Below are positions 56,515 through 64,000 of a DNA stretch of 64,000 nucleotides, piece by piece; the first letter of the stretch is position 1, and each line of letters begins with the position of its first letter. A program made the position numbers and the translations under genes. This DNA comes from Terriglobus tenax. Lineage in GTDB: Bacteria > Acidobacteriota > Terriglobia > Terriglobales > Acidobacteriaceae. The notes beneath the pieces were generated by a model. That model did not search any database. It was not told the DNA's origin and saw only the letters and a list, made by a program, of their open reading frames with translations. The stretch spans positions 992,001 through 1,056,000 of the forward strand of contig NZ_JAGSYA010000004.1 of NCBI RefSeq assembly GCF_025685395.1, written 5' to 3'.

Positions 56515-57429
56515 TTACGACCGGCTTCCGATCAGCGTCTTCAGCTCGTCCATCTCCTGCTGCGTCAGGTCCTTCAGCGGAGTACGCACTGACCCCGCGG
56601 AACGGCCAACCAGCTTCATGCCCGCCTTCACAATCGAAACCGCATACCCTTTGCGACGGTTACGAATGCTGCTATAGGGCAATACAAACTCACGCAATCC
56701 TTTGTAGATCGTCTCGTGATCCCGTGCCCGCACCGCGGCATAAAACTCATTGGCGAAGTTCGGGAGGAAGTTGAAGATGGCCGACGAGTACGTCGTCACT
56801 CCCATCTCCAGGTAGGGCAATGCAAAGGTCTCCGCCGTGGGCAGGCCGCCGACGTAGGTCAACCGGTCTCCCATGCGGGTGAAGATGCGCGTCATCAGCT
56901 CAATGTCGCCGTAGCCGTCCTTGAAGCCAATCAGGTTGGGGCAGCGCTCACACAGGGCTTCCAGCGTGTCTTCGTTGATGACGAAGTTGTCGCGGTTATA
57001 CAGGATGACGCCAAGCTTCGTGGCCTTGCAGACAGCCTCAGCGTGCGCAGCCAGGCCGGCCTGCTCCGCCCCAACGAGGTAGGGTGGCAACAGCAGAAGT
57101 CCATCGGCGCCTGCCGCCTCGGCGGCCTGGGCAAACTCAATTGCCATGGCGGTACCGTAGCCGCATCCTGCCAGCACGGGAACGCGGCCCGCAGTCTCTT
57201 CCACCGCGGCACGGACGACCCGTGTGTACTCGCCAAGCGTGAGCGAGAAGAACTCACCCGTACCGCCTGCAGCAAACAGGCCGGCAGGATTGTGCTGCAG
57301 CAGCCAGCTGATGTGCGCGCGGTAGGCGCTCTCGTCAAAGGTGTTCTCCGGGGTGAAGTGCGTTACCGGGAACGACAGCAATCCACTGCCGGTTTTCTTT
57401 GCCAGGTCTGCGGGAAGCATCTGCGCCAT
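56515..57429 (-). CDS. kdgD: 5-dehydro-4-deoxyglucarate dehydratase
   Basis: 304 residues, a DapA-like (beta/alpha)8 aldolase-family enzyme. The Schiff-base lysine is K170 in '[11 protein letters not shown]', the partner tyrosine is Y144 in 'VILYNRDNF', and '[13 protein letters not shown]' is the KdgD form of the substrate loop. It converts 5-dehydro-4-deoxyglucarate to 2,5-dioxopentanoate, CO2 and water. First gene of the operon; divergent from the LysR gene. Confidence 0.95.
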   Translation of the reverse strand: MAQMLPADLAKKTGSGLLSFPVTHFTPENTFDESAYRAHISWLLQHNPAGLFAAGGTGEFFSLTLGEYTRVVRAAVEETAGRVPVLAGCGYGTAMAIEFAQAAEAAGADGLLLLPPYLVGAEQAGLAAHAEAVCKATKLGVILYNRDNFVINEDTLEALCERCPNLIGFKDGYGDIELMTRIFTRMGDRLTYVGGLPTAETFALPYLEMGVTTYSSAIFNFLPNFANEFYAAVRARDHETIYKGLREFVLPYSSIRNRRKGYAVSIVKAGMKLVGRSAGSVRTPLKDLTQQEMDELKTLIGSRS

Positions 57430-57495
57430 CGTGTCTGTTCGTCTCCAGCCCGCGGCGATCAGGCCGCCGCTCGGCAGGAAACACTATAGTCTTTG

Positions 57496-57508
57496 CAACG
57501 ATGCGTTG
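57496..57508. promoter_or_regulatory. Candidate LysR-type operator
   Basis: CAACGATGCGTTG is an inverted repeat (CAACG/CGTTG arms) in the 122-bp gap between kdgD and the divergent LysR gene, 67 bases upstream of kdgD. This is a usual place for a LysR regulator site. Confidence 0.4.
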
Positions 57509-57551
57509 TGGAATCATAATGAGCATGGATTGATGCACAAAGGGACTTAAT

Positions 57552-58454
57552 ATGTTTGAGCTCAAACAGCTCCATTCTTTCCTGGTTCTGGCCGACGAGC
57601 TCCACTTTGGCCGCGCCGCTGAACGTCTGCATATGACGCAGTCGCCGCTTAGCCGCCAGATTCAACTGCTGGAGCACACGCTCGGATTCCCTCTTTTCAA
57701 ACGCAACAACCGCAGCGTGCAACTTACGCCGGCCGGGCAGGCATTTCGCGCCGAGGCAAGGCAGATTCTTTCGCTCGCCGAGAACGCGGTCTCCGTTGCG
57801 CGCCGCCACTCGCAGGGGCAGGCCGGCCTGCTGCGCATGGGCTTTACCGCGGGCTCCAGCTACCGCCACCTGCCGCGCCTGCTGGCCTATGCCAGCAAGG
57901 AACTGAAGGACCTGGACATCGTGCTGGAGGAGATGGTCACCGTACAGCAGGTGGAGGCGCTGAACGCCAACCAGATCGATATGGGCCTTGGCCGCCAACA
58001 GCCCAGCCAGCAGGAACTGGACGGTCTGTGCATGGCACGCGAGCAGCTATTGCTGGCGCTGCCGGAGCGTCATCCGCTCACCGGCAAGACCAGCATCACG
58101 CTGGACGACCTGCGTGCGGAGCCGGTCATCACCTTTTCGCCCAAAGATGGCTTCTACTTCTACGCGCTGATTGACAGCATCTTCCGCAGCCACAACCTGC
58201 AGCCAAGGTATGTCCAGCACGTCAGCCAGATCCACTCCATGCTGGCACTGGTCAGCGCCGGGCTGGGGGTAGCCCTGGTGCCGGAGACTGCGGAAGCCCT
58301 GCACTTTGAAGGCGTGACGCTCCGCCGCCTGAAGATGCCGCCGGTTCACGCCGACCTGTACCTGATCTGGAAGAAGTCAAACACAAACCCCGCTGTGCAG
58401 AGCTTCGTGCAGATGGTGCGCAAACGCGCCCGCCTGCCGCAGTCGCGCCAATAA
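57552..58454 (+). CDS. LysR-family transcriptional regulator
   Basis: 300 residues. The N-terminal winged helix is typical ('MFELKQLHSFLVLADELHFGRAAERLHMTQSPLSRQIQLLEHTLGFPLFKRNNRSVQLTPAG') and is followed by the two-lobed substrate-binding domain. AGGGA lies eight bases before the ATG. It is divergent from the aldarate operon and probably activates it in response to glucarate, galactarate or an intermediate. The sequence resembles BenM/CatM/CbbR-type proteins without pointing to a named one. Confidence 0.9.
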   Translation: MFELKQLHSFLVLADELHFGRAAERLHMTQSPLSRQIQLLEHTLGFPLFKRNNRSVQLTPAGQAFRAEARQILSLAENAVSVARRHSQGQAGLLRMGFTAGSSYRHLPRLLAYASKELKDLDIVLEEMVTVQQVEALNANQIDMGLGRQQPSQQELDGLCMAREQLLLALPERHPLTGKTSITLDDLRAEPVITFSPKDGFYFYALIDSIFRSHNLQPRYVQHVSQIHSMLALVSAGLGVALVPETAEALHFEGVTLRRLKMPPVHADLYLIWKKSNTNPAVQSFVQMVRKRARLPQSRQ

Positions 58455-58490
58455 GCGGCGTTCTTCTACACTGGAGACGAGGAACAAGGA

Positions 58491-59504
58491 ATGGCCGTCC
58501 GCCTGAAGGACATTGCACGCGACCTGGGCGTCTCCACGGTCACGGTTTCAAAGGTGCTCCGCAACCGCAAGGACGTGGGCGAGAAGACCCGCCAGCGCGT
58601 TCTGAAGCGTATGGAGGAGCTGCAGTACAAGCCCAACCTGATCGCCCGTGCGCTGATCAGCGGCCGCACGGCCAATGTGGGCCTGGTGGTTCCGGACCTG
58701 CTGCATCCTTACTTCGGCGAAGTCGCCAAAAGCCTGGGCGCGGTGCTGCGCGAGCATGACCGCGCGTTGATCCTTGCCTCCTCCGAGGACGACCCCGAAC
58801 TGGAGCAGCGCGAGATCCGCACCCTGATCAACCGCGGTGTGGACCTTCTGTTGATCTCCTCCTGCCAGCGCCGGCTGGAGGGCATCTTCAAGGTGGGCGA
58901 GAAGCAGACGCCCATTCTCCTGGTGGACCGTACCTTTCCGCTGCTGGATGCCAATTTTGTCGGCTCCGACGACTTCAAGATCGGCGAGATCGCCACGCTG
59001 CATCTGCTTGAAACCGGTCGCAAGTGCATTGCCCACATTGGTGCCAGCCACCTGAGCACCGGCCACGAGCGCATGCGGGGCTACTCCGAGACGTTGCGGA
59101 GGAACAACGCGACCGTGCCGCAGGAATATGTGCTGATGCACGAGCGGTTTGAGGAGACCGGTATCGAGGCCGGCCGCAAAGCCATCCAGAAGCTGCTGAA
59201 GCTGAATCCGCGTCCCGATGCCATCTTCTGCTACAACGACCTTACCGCCGTGGGCGCCATTGAAGCTGTACTGGAAGCCGGACTTCGCGTTCCGGAGGAT
59301 ATTGCCATCGTCGGCTGCGGTAACTTCCGCTATGCGCAGTATTTACGCGTGCCGCTTACCTCCGTGGACCAGTCGACCGAGCAGATCGGCCGTACTGCGG
59401 GCGAAGAGGTGATCCGCCTGCTGGACGACCCCGAATCGGCCTCGCGGAGCACCCTGATTGAACCGCACCTGCGTGTGCGCGAGAGCAGCTGGAAGCCAGC
59501 GTAA
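58491..59504 (+). CDS. LacI-family transcriptional regulator
   Basis: 337 residues. The N-terminal helix-turn-helix and hinge are 'VRLKDIARDLGVSTVTVSKVLRNRKDVGEKTRQRVLKRMEELQYKPNLIARAL', followed by a periplasmic-binding-protein-like sugar domain ('LVVPDLLHPYFGEVAKSLG', 'LLVDRTFPLLDANFVGSDD', 'DAIFCYNDLTAVGAIEAVLEAGL'). AAGGA lies immediately upstream of the ATG. It is 36 bp after the LysR gene and just before the inositol oxygenase gene, whose promoter has a perfect palindrome of LacI type. It is the likely repressor of that gene. Confidence 0.9.
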   Translation: MAVRLKDIARDLGVSTVTVSKVLRNRKDVGEKTRQRVLKRMEELQYKPNLIARALISGRTANVGLVVPDLLHPYFGEVAKSLGAVLREHDRALILASSEDDPELEQREIRTLINRGVDLLLISSCQRRLEGIFKVGEKQTPILLVDRTFPLLDANFVGSDDFKIGEIATLHLLETGRKCIAHIGASHLSTGHERMRGYSETLRRNNATVPQEYVLMHERFEETGIEAGRKAIQKLLKLNPRPDAIFCYNDLTAVGAIEAVLEAGLRVPEDIAIVGCGNFRYAQYLRVPLTSVDQSTEQIGRTAGEEVIRLLDDPESASRSTLIEPHLRVRESSWKPA

Positions 59505-59546
59505 ACGGTAGCGAATTCCAGCTCAAAAATATTCTTTTCTCCCCTA

Positions 59547-59576
59547 TTGCCAGAGGAAAGCGGGCTTGTCTATAGT
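59547..59576 (+). promoter_or_regulatory. Promoter of the inositol oxygenase gene
   Basis: TTGCCA (59547-59552), an 18-nt spacer and TATAGT (59571-59576). The -10 touches the palindrome that begins at 59577, so repressor binding would block transcription initiation. Confidence 0.6.
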
Positions 59577-59598
59577 TCTACGTAATCGATTACGTAGA
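59577..59598. promoter_or_regulatory. Perfect 22-bp palindrome, LacI-type operator
   Basis: TCTACGTAATC at 59577-59587 followed by its exact reverse complement, with a central CG as in LacI-family operators. It covers the expected transcript start of the inositol oxygenase gene and lies 44 bases before its ATG. Confidence 0.75.
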
Positions 59599-59642
59599 TG
59601 CTCCGCTTCTCCCGGGTCATCGCGCCGTAAAAGGAGTTCCTC

Positions 59643-60503
59643 ATGTCCGCCGCAACGACTGTCAATGCCAATCCGCTCACCGATCTGGATCAGTGGGAAG
59701 ACTTCCTCGAAGGCCGTTATAAAGAAGGCAAGTCCGAAACCGAGTTCCGTCAGTACGATGCCGAGGCGCAGCCTGGTGTCGCAGAGTTCTACCGTCTGAA
59801 CCACCAGTTCCAGACCGTCGATTATGTTCTGGGCAAGGAGAAGGAGTACTTCGGACTGAAGCGCGGCAAAAAGACTGTGTGGGAAGCCGCCGAGTTCCTG
59901 AATACCCTCGTCGACGACAGCGATCCGGATACCGACCTGACGCAGATTGAGCACCTTCTGCAGACCTCGGAAGCAATGCGCCGCGACGGCCAGCCCCGCT
60001 GGATGGTACTGGTCGGCTTCATCCACGACCTGGGCAAGTGCCTGTGCCTGTATGGCGAACCGCAGTGGGGCGTGGTGGGCGACACCTTCCCCGTGGGCTG
60101 CGCCTGGAGCGACCAGATTGTTTTCCCCGAGTACTTTGCCGCCAACCCAGACCGTCACATCGAGAAGTACCAGACCAAGTACGGCATCTATGAGCCGAAC
60201 TGCGGACTGGAAAATGTACACATGTCCTTCGGTCACGACGGCTATATCGCCGAGGTCATGAAGCCCTACCTTCCGGACGAAGCTCTGTACATGCTGCGCT
60301 TCCACTCCTTCTACGCGTGGCATCGCCAGGGCGCGTACACGCACCTGATGAACGAGAAGGACAAGGCAATGCTGGAGTGGGTAAAGAAGTTCAACCCCTA
60401 TGACCTGTACTCCAAGGGCCATACCAAGCCGAACATGGCGGAGCTGAAGCCGTACTACGACGAGCTGTTCGCCGAGTTCCTGCCGGAAAAACTGGATTGG
60501 TAG
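59643..60503 (+). CDS. myo-Inositol oxygenase
   Basis: 286 residues, the same size as animal MIOX (285). It is a di-iron HD-domain-like enzyme that cleaves myo-inositol to D-glucuronate with O2. All six iron ligands of the human enzyme are found at near-identical positions: H104 ('QIEHLLQTSEAM'), H128 and D129 ('GFIHDLGK'), H198 ('MSFGHDGY'), H221 ('RFHSFYAWH') and D254 ('NPYDLYSK'). AAAAGGAG precedes the ATG. Bacterial MIOX is uncommon. It lies next to the glucarate/galactarate operon; glucuronate oxidation to glucarate would link them, but no uronate dehydrogenase gene is present in the window. Confidence 0.95.
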   Translation: MSAATTVNANPLTDLDQWEDFLEGRYKEGKSETEFRQYDAEAQPGVAEFYRLNHQFQTVDYVLGKEKEYFGLKRGKKTVWEAAEFLNTLVDDSDPDTDLTQIEHLLQTSEAMRRDGQPRWMVLVGFIHDLGKCLCLYGEPQWGVVGDTFPVGCAWSDQIVFPEYFAANPDRHIEKYQTKYGIYEPNCGLENVHMSFGHDGYIAEVMKPYLPDEALYMLRFHSFYAWHRQGAYTHLMNEKDKAMLEWVKKFNPYDLYSKGHTKPNMAELKPYYDELFAEFLPEKLDW

Positions 60504-60522
60504 TCCTGCTTATCTGAGACAA

Positions 60523-60556
60523 GAAGAAGCCCCGGCATCGTTGCCGGGGCTTCTTC
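60523..60556. terminator. Bidirectional terminator after the inositol oxygenase gene
   Basis: GAAGAAGCCCCGGCA (60523-60537) pairs perfectly with 60542-60556 around a TCGT loop. It separates the convergent inositol oxygenase and GH4 genes. Confidence 0.8.
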
Positions 60557-60584
60557 GTTCTGAAGGCTCCTGATCCGTCCGCTC

Positions 60585-61934
60585 CTACTTCCAGCGCATC
60601 GTTTTCAATAACTCTTCCGATGGCTCCCACTCGCCGATGCTTGGGTACAACAGCATGGCCTTCCGCAGATCACGTTCGGAGCCACTGACCGCCGCTTCAA
60701 TGGCAGCCCTTTCATAGGCCTTTACCGCCAGCACCAGTCCGCGGACAGCTTCCGGCAGAGGACCAACCGGGATGGGTGTGAGCTCGGTCTGGCTGATGTT
60801 CGTTGCCGCTTCGATGATGTCGTCCGCGGCAATCTCCGGAATCGTATTGCCGTTGCGAAGGTTCACAATGACGCTCTCGGGCGATGTGCTGGACAAGGCG
60901 TTCATCACCTGCAGCGCAATGCGATGGTAGCCACTGGCGGCGCGGAAGGGATCTTCCTGCGGAGCAGCCTCATCAAAGGCCGACTTCCCTTCCCCTTCCA
61001 GTTTCATGTACGAGCCTGAACGAAGGTTCAGGTAGTCCACATAGGCCTGCAGAGCCCCCGCATCGTCATTTGCCGTAAGCAGCTCGATCAGCCGCTGCAT
61101 CAGCGACTCATTCATGGCGGCAATCTGTTCTCCGCGGGTCGCGCCCTGCTTGCGCTGGTTCTCCAACGCCCTGCGGCGCGAGTAGTAGAAGAACAGGTAT
61201 TCGGTCGGGATGAGGCGAAGAGCACGGATTAGTTCGTGGTCAAACAAAGGCGCGGAGTACAACTGCGACAACAGTGCGTCATCGTTCAGAATGCGCTCGG
61301 TCACATCCTCGCCGCGCAGCGTTACACGTCGCACCCAACCCAGGTGATTCAGGCCTACATACTCGCACACCACATCTTTTGCCGGAGCGTTGAGCGCCGT
61401 ATGGATGCGATGCAGCATCTCTGTCGGCGTATCGCAGATGCCGATGACCTTCGCATGCGAGTGCTGTGCGACGGCCTGCGTGATGAGGCCGGCGGGGTTC
61501 GTGAAATTAATGATCCACGCAGAAGGTACAAGCCTCTCGACAAGACGCGCCTGTTCCATCGCAATGGGAATCGTTCGCTGCCCCATGGCAACGCCGCCGG
61601 GGCCGGTCGTCTCCTGCCCCGGATAGCCGCACTGCATCGCGGCTCGCTCGTCATGCGCGCGCGTGCCAATGCCGCCGACACGCACACTGTTCAGTACAAA
61701 GCTCGCGCCATCGACGGCCTCTTCCGCGGACTTCGCGACCGATATCCTGAGAGATCCACCTTCGCGGCGCACGACCTCGCGGCCAAGCCGGGCGATCATC
61801 TCCGCACGAAAGATATCGACGTCATAAATCACAAACTCCTCGGCATCCAACTGCTTTGCCGATTCGTTGATACCAAACACAACCAGCGGGGTACGCACGC
61901 CTCCGCCGCCGAGAAATGCAATCTTACGTGGCAT
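60585..61934 (-). CDS. Glycoside hydrolase family 4 (6-phospho-glucosidase/galactosidase-like)
   Basis: About 449 residues from the ATG at 61934 (MPRKIAFLGGGGVRTPLVVFGI). GH4 enzymes use NAD and Mn: the NAD fold is 'KIAFLGGGGVRTPL', the Mn/catalytic Cys-His are in 'VIGICDTPTE' and 'VGLNHLGWV', and 'NPAGLITQAV' marks the substrate loop. The start overlaps the kinase gene stop by 11 bases. Whether the substrate is phosphorylated cannot be read from the sequence, but the adjacent PfkB kinase and non-PTS transporter fit intracellular glycoside processing. Confidence 0.85.
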   Translation of the reverse strand: MPRKIAFLGGGGVRTPLVVFGINESAKQLDAEEFVIYDVDIFRAEMIARLGREVVRREGGSLRISVAKSAEEAVDGASFVLNSVRVGGIGTRAHDERAAMQCGYPGQETTGPGGVAMGQRTIPIAMEQARLVERLVPSAWIINFTNPAGLITQAVAQHSHAKVIGICDTPTEMLHRIHTALNAPAKDVVCEYVGLNHLGWVRRVTLRGEDVTERILNDDALLSQLYSAPLFDHELIRALRLIPTEYLFFYYSRRRALENQRKQGATRGEQIAAMNESLMQRLIELLTANDDAGALQAYVDYLNLRSGSYMKLEGEGKSAFDEAAPQEDPFRAASGYHRIALQVMNALSSTSPESVIVNLRNGNTIPEIAADDIIEAATNISQTELTPIPVGPLPEAVRGLVLAVKAYERAAIEAAVSGSERDLRKAMLLYPSIGEWEPSEELLKTMRWK

Positions 61935-62847
61935 AAAACTCCTCGAGCGCAGCTTCCGCTTCAGCCAGGGTAGGAAGCGCGCGCAATGCACCGGCGGCGC
62001 GCGTTGAAAGTGCTCCGCAGACGCAGCCATGCTGCAGGCACTGCTGTGGAGAGAGCCCTTCGAGCAGCGCGTGAATGAATCCGGCGTCAAAGGCGTCGCC
62101 CGCGCCGGTCGTATCGATCAGGTCCACCGCGGGTGGCGCTGCACGATACTCCTTGCCGTCAGACAGCATGACCGCACCAGCCGCACCCAGCTTGACCAGT
62201 GCATGCTTCACACCATGCTCGCGGCAAAGCTGCAGATAGGCCTCCGGGTTGCCGGCCAGCATGGTCGACTCTTTCTCATTCGGCATTACGTAGTCGATCC
62301 TGCGCATCAGTTCCCAGTTGTCCGTGTTCTGCAACCAGTCCACATGATGCCCCACATCGATGGAGACCGTCGCCGCCTGCGCCTGCAATGCCTGCAATAC
62401 CTGCGTTCCACCTTTCACCTCCAGCGGCAACGCCAGGTGTACATGCCGCGCCTGCGCCGCCTCCGCTGTTACTTCAGGATGGCCGGTGAGATATTTTGCC
62501 AATTGATCGTTAACGCCGCGATAGGTGAAGAAGGTGCGGTCAGCCGCCGTAGAGATGCTGACGGTTACACCGGTACGTCCCTTCTCCAGGATCAGGTTCC
62601 CGGCAGAAACACCAAACTCTTCCAGGCGATCTGCAATGGTCTTATAGTCTGCCTCGCCGACTACGCCAATCAGCCGTACCCTGGCCCCCAGCAGTGACAG
62701 TGCACAGGCCGTTGTAATGGCGCCGCCGCCAAGCTCCCGCGTGTAGTCGTCGGTAAAGACTTCTGAACCGGGCGCGGGCCAGCCTGCAAACCCACTGAAG
62801 ACGTGGTCCAGGTAAATCTCGCCAATCACTGTTACGTCGTATCTCAT
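61924..62847 (-). CDS. PfkB-family carbohydrate kinase
   Basis: 307 residues from the ATG at 62847, which overlaps the transporter stop by four bases (ATGA). PfkB signatures: 'DVTVIGEIYLDHVFSGFAGWPAPGSEVF', 'RELGGGAITTACALSLLGARV' near the N-terminus and the catalytic 'DLIDTTGAGDAFDAGFIHALLEG' near the C-terminus (Asp general base in GAGD). The family phosphorylates sugars, nucleosides or related polyols. Substrate unknown; the operon suggests a sugar released by or fed to the GH4 enzyme. Confidence 0.85.
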   Translation of the reverse strand: MRYDVTVIGEIYLDHVFSGFAGWPAPGSEVFTDDYTRELGGGAITTACALSLLGARVRLIGVVGEADYKTIADRLEEFGVSAGNLILEKGRTGVTVSISTAADRTFFTYRGVNDQLAKYLTGHPEVTAEAAQARHVHLALPLEVKGGTQVLQALQAQAATVSIDVGHHVDWLQNTDNWELMRRIDYVMPNEKESTMLAGNPEAYLQLCREHGVKHALVKLGAAGAVMLSDGKEYRAAPPAVDLIDTTGAGDAFDAGFIHALLEGLSPQQCLQHGCVCGALSTRAAGALRALPTLAEAEAALEEFYAT

Positions 62848-64000
62848 GCCTTCTGGAATGGCCACTCCCGAGCCCGGTTCGCCTGAATCAGAAAAAAGAC
62901 CGTACCGGCAACGGTCAGGCCCGCTCCCACGGCAATATGTTTCATCTGGCTGGTGGCCACAATGTAGAGCCAGCCAAGCAGCGCAACCAGCGCTGGCAGC
63001 GGATACAGCGGCATGCGGAAACTGCCGGGCCCAGGCGGAGACTGCCTGCGCAGCAGGATGACCGCAATACACTGCCCCAGGAACTGCAGCATGGTCTGGA
63101 TCACGATGAGTCCCGCGATCAGATCGGCCAGCGAGAACAGGCACATCAGCATGGACGCCACGCCCATATAGAGCAGAGACACTGTCGGGAAATGATCCTT
63201 AGAATGCACCTTCGCGAAGATAGCGGGAAATTCGCCGTTCGCCGCTGCAGCATAGGGAATACGCGAGAAGCCAAGCAGGATCGCAAAGGCTGATCCCCAG
63301 CTTGCGATCAGAATCAGCAGCGACACAACCCTGGCTGCAAACGCTCCATGCACGGCCTGCATGAAGTCCGCCACAATCACCCTGGAGTGTTGCGCCTCGC
63401 GCCACGGCAATGTTCCCAGGATCGAGATATTCATCGCCAGGTACAGCACGGCCACGATCATGATCGAGAACAGTACGGCTCGTGGAATATTGCGTGTGGG
63501 ATTTTTAATCTCGCCACCGATCAGGCAGACATTGTTGTAGCCGCCGTAGTCGTAGGTTGCGATCAGGGTGGCGGAGCCGAGTCCAAGCCAGAAGGCGTGG
63601 GAGATCTGGAAGGCGTGGGGAGGAAAGTCAAAAGCAGTTGCCGGATGGAAGTGCGTGAAACCGCTCAGGATGATCCAACAACAAGTGGCCAGCACAACGA
63701 CCGTCACAACGACTGACAGAATGCCGATAGACCGGATGGAGCGATAGAGCACCGCCATGTTGACCATACAAAGCGCCATCGCCAGCAGCTTCAAATGGGT
63801 TGCCGACAGCGGATGAAAGACGCTGGCATAGTCCGCAAATCCAACCGCGCCTGAAGCAATGGAGATAGGCCCCACCAGCAGTGATTGCCACAGAAACAGA
63901 AACGCCATCAGCTTTCCGAGCGACTTGGGACCGAAGGCGCGCAACAGGTAGTGGTAGGAGCCGCCGGAGTTTGGAATGCGCGAACCAAGCTCAGCCCATA
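62844..64000 (-). CDS. APC-family amino acid/polyamine-type permease, 5' end cut by window end
   Basis: About 385 codons are visible to the right edge of the window; the start lies beyond it. The visible part begins in TM1-2 ('WAELGSRIPNSGGSYHYLLRAFGPKSLG'), typical of APC-superfamily transporters (LAT/APC group), and continues with about nine more helices ('LWQSLLVGPISIASGAVGF', 'LIATYDYGGYNNVCLIGGEIKNPTRNIPRAVLF', 'GFSRIPYAAAANGEFP'). Coupled by a 4-base overlap to the PfkB gene. It probably imports the substrate used by the kinase/GH4 genes; amino compounds are the more usual cargo of this family. Confidence 0.85.
   Translation of the reverse strand, partial: WAELGSRIPNSGGSYHYLLRAFGPKSLGKLMAFLFLWQSLLVGPISIASGAVGFADYASVFHPLSATHLKLLAMALCMVNMAVLYRSIRSIGILSVVVTVVVLATCCWIILSGFTHFHPATAFDFPPHAFQISHAFWLGLGSATLIATYDYGGYNNVCLIGGEIKNPTRNIPRAVLFSIMIVAVLYLAMNISILGTLPWREAQHSRVIVADFMQAVHGAFAARVVSLLILIASWGSAFAILLGFSRIPYAAAANGEFPAIFAKVHSKDHFPTVSLLYMGVASMLMCLFSLADLIAGLIVIQTMLQFLGQCIAVILLRRQSPPGPGSFRMPLYPLPALVALLGWLYIVATSQMKHIAVGAGLTVAGTVFFLIQANRAREWPFQKA

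Overview
The window reads as a chromosomal segment of an acidobacterium of the Terriglobus/Granulicella/Edaphobacter type (Terriglobales). This rests on very large TonB-dependent receptors with an N-terminal carboxypeptidase-like domain (Oar type), ThuA-domain proteins, NHL-repeat proteins with a 'CGSGNGFFG' type tail, MacB-like permease series, a winged-helix/TPR regulator of a type common in that group, and about 60% G+C. Assignment is from gene content only. No rRNA, tRNA, CRISPR array, transposase or integrase was seen.

Region 1 (1-13.9 kb) holds the 5' end of a second GTP-PEPCK gene, two ThuA-domain genes, a winged-helix/TPR regulator, a ThDP-dependent lyase, an MFS transporter, a citryl-CoA-lyase-like protein with an acylating aldehyde dehydrogenase, and a TonB receptor. 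Four intergenic regions carry the same 16-bp operator-like motif, each placed exactly 7 nt upstream of a -35 hexamer followed by an 18-nt spacer and a -10. This looks like one co-regulated and apparently undescribed catabolic system.

Region 2 (13.9-31.6 kb) has ten consecutive minus-strand genes: an orphan MacB-like permease, a TonB receptor, a DUF885 hydrolase, three tandem M20 lipoprotein peptidases, a MacB-type ATPase, two more permeases, and further along an alanine dehydrogenase. A divergent Lrp/AsnC regulator sits among them. It looks like a peptide/amino-acid use locus.

Region 3 (31.9-40.2 kb) is a surface locus: beta-barrel, NHL/Ig-like protein and collagen-like protein in one coupled operon, with a TMTC/PMT-like membrane protein carrying TPRs and a GT2-GtrA glycosyltransferase next to it. 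Glycosylation of the threonine-rich collagen-like protein is a reasonable hypothesis.

Region 4 (40.3-48.7 kb) is a tripartite RND efflux operon with a divergent ArsR regulator, then an M1-type aminopeptidase.

Region 5 (48.8-64 kb) is an aldarate/inositol locus. kdgD-gudP-gudD-KGSA dehydrogenase-garD-pckG converts glucarate and galactarate to 2-oxoglutarate and links to gluconeogenesis, with a divergent LysR gene. A LacI gene and a myo-inositol oxygenase gene follow; the oxygenase promoter abuts a perfect 22-bp palindrome. Together these suggest a natural inositol -> glucuronate -> glucarate -> 2-oxoglutarate route, with the uronate dehydrogenase not in the window. A GH4 glycosidase, a PfkB kinase and an APC transporter (cut by the window end) form a final operon.
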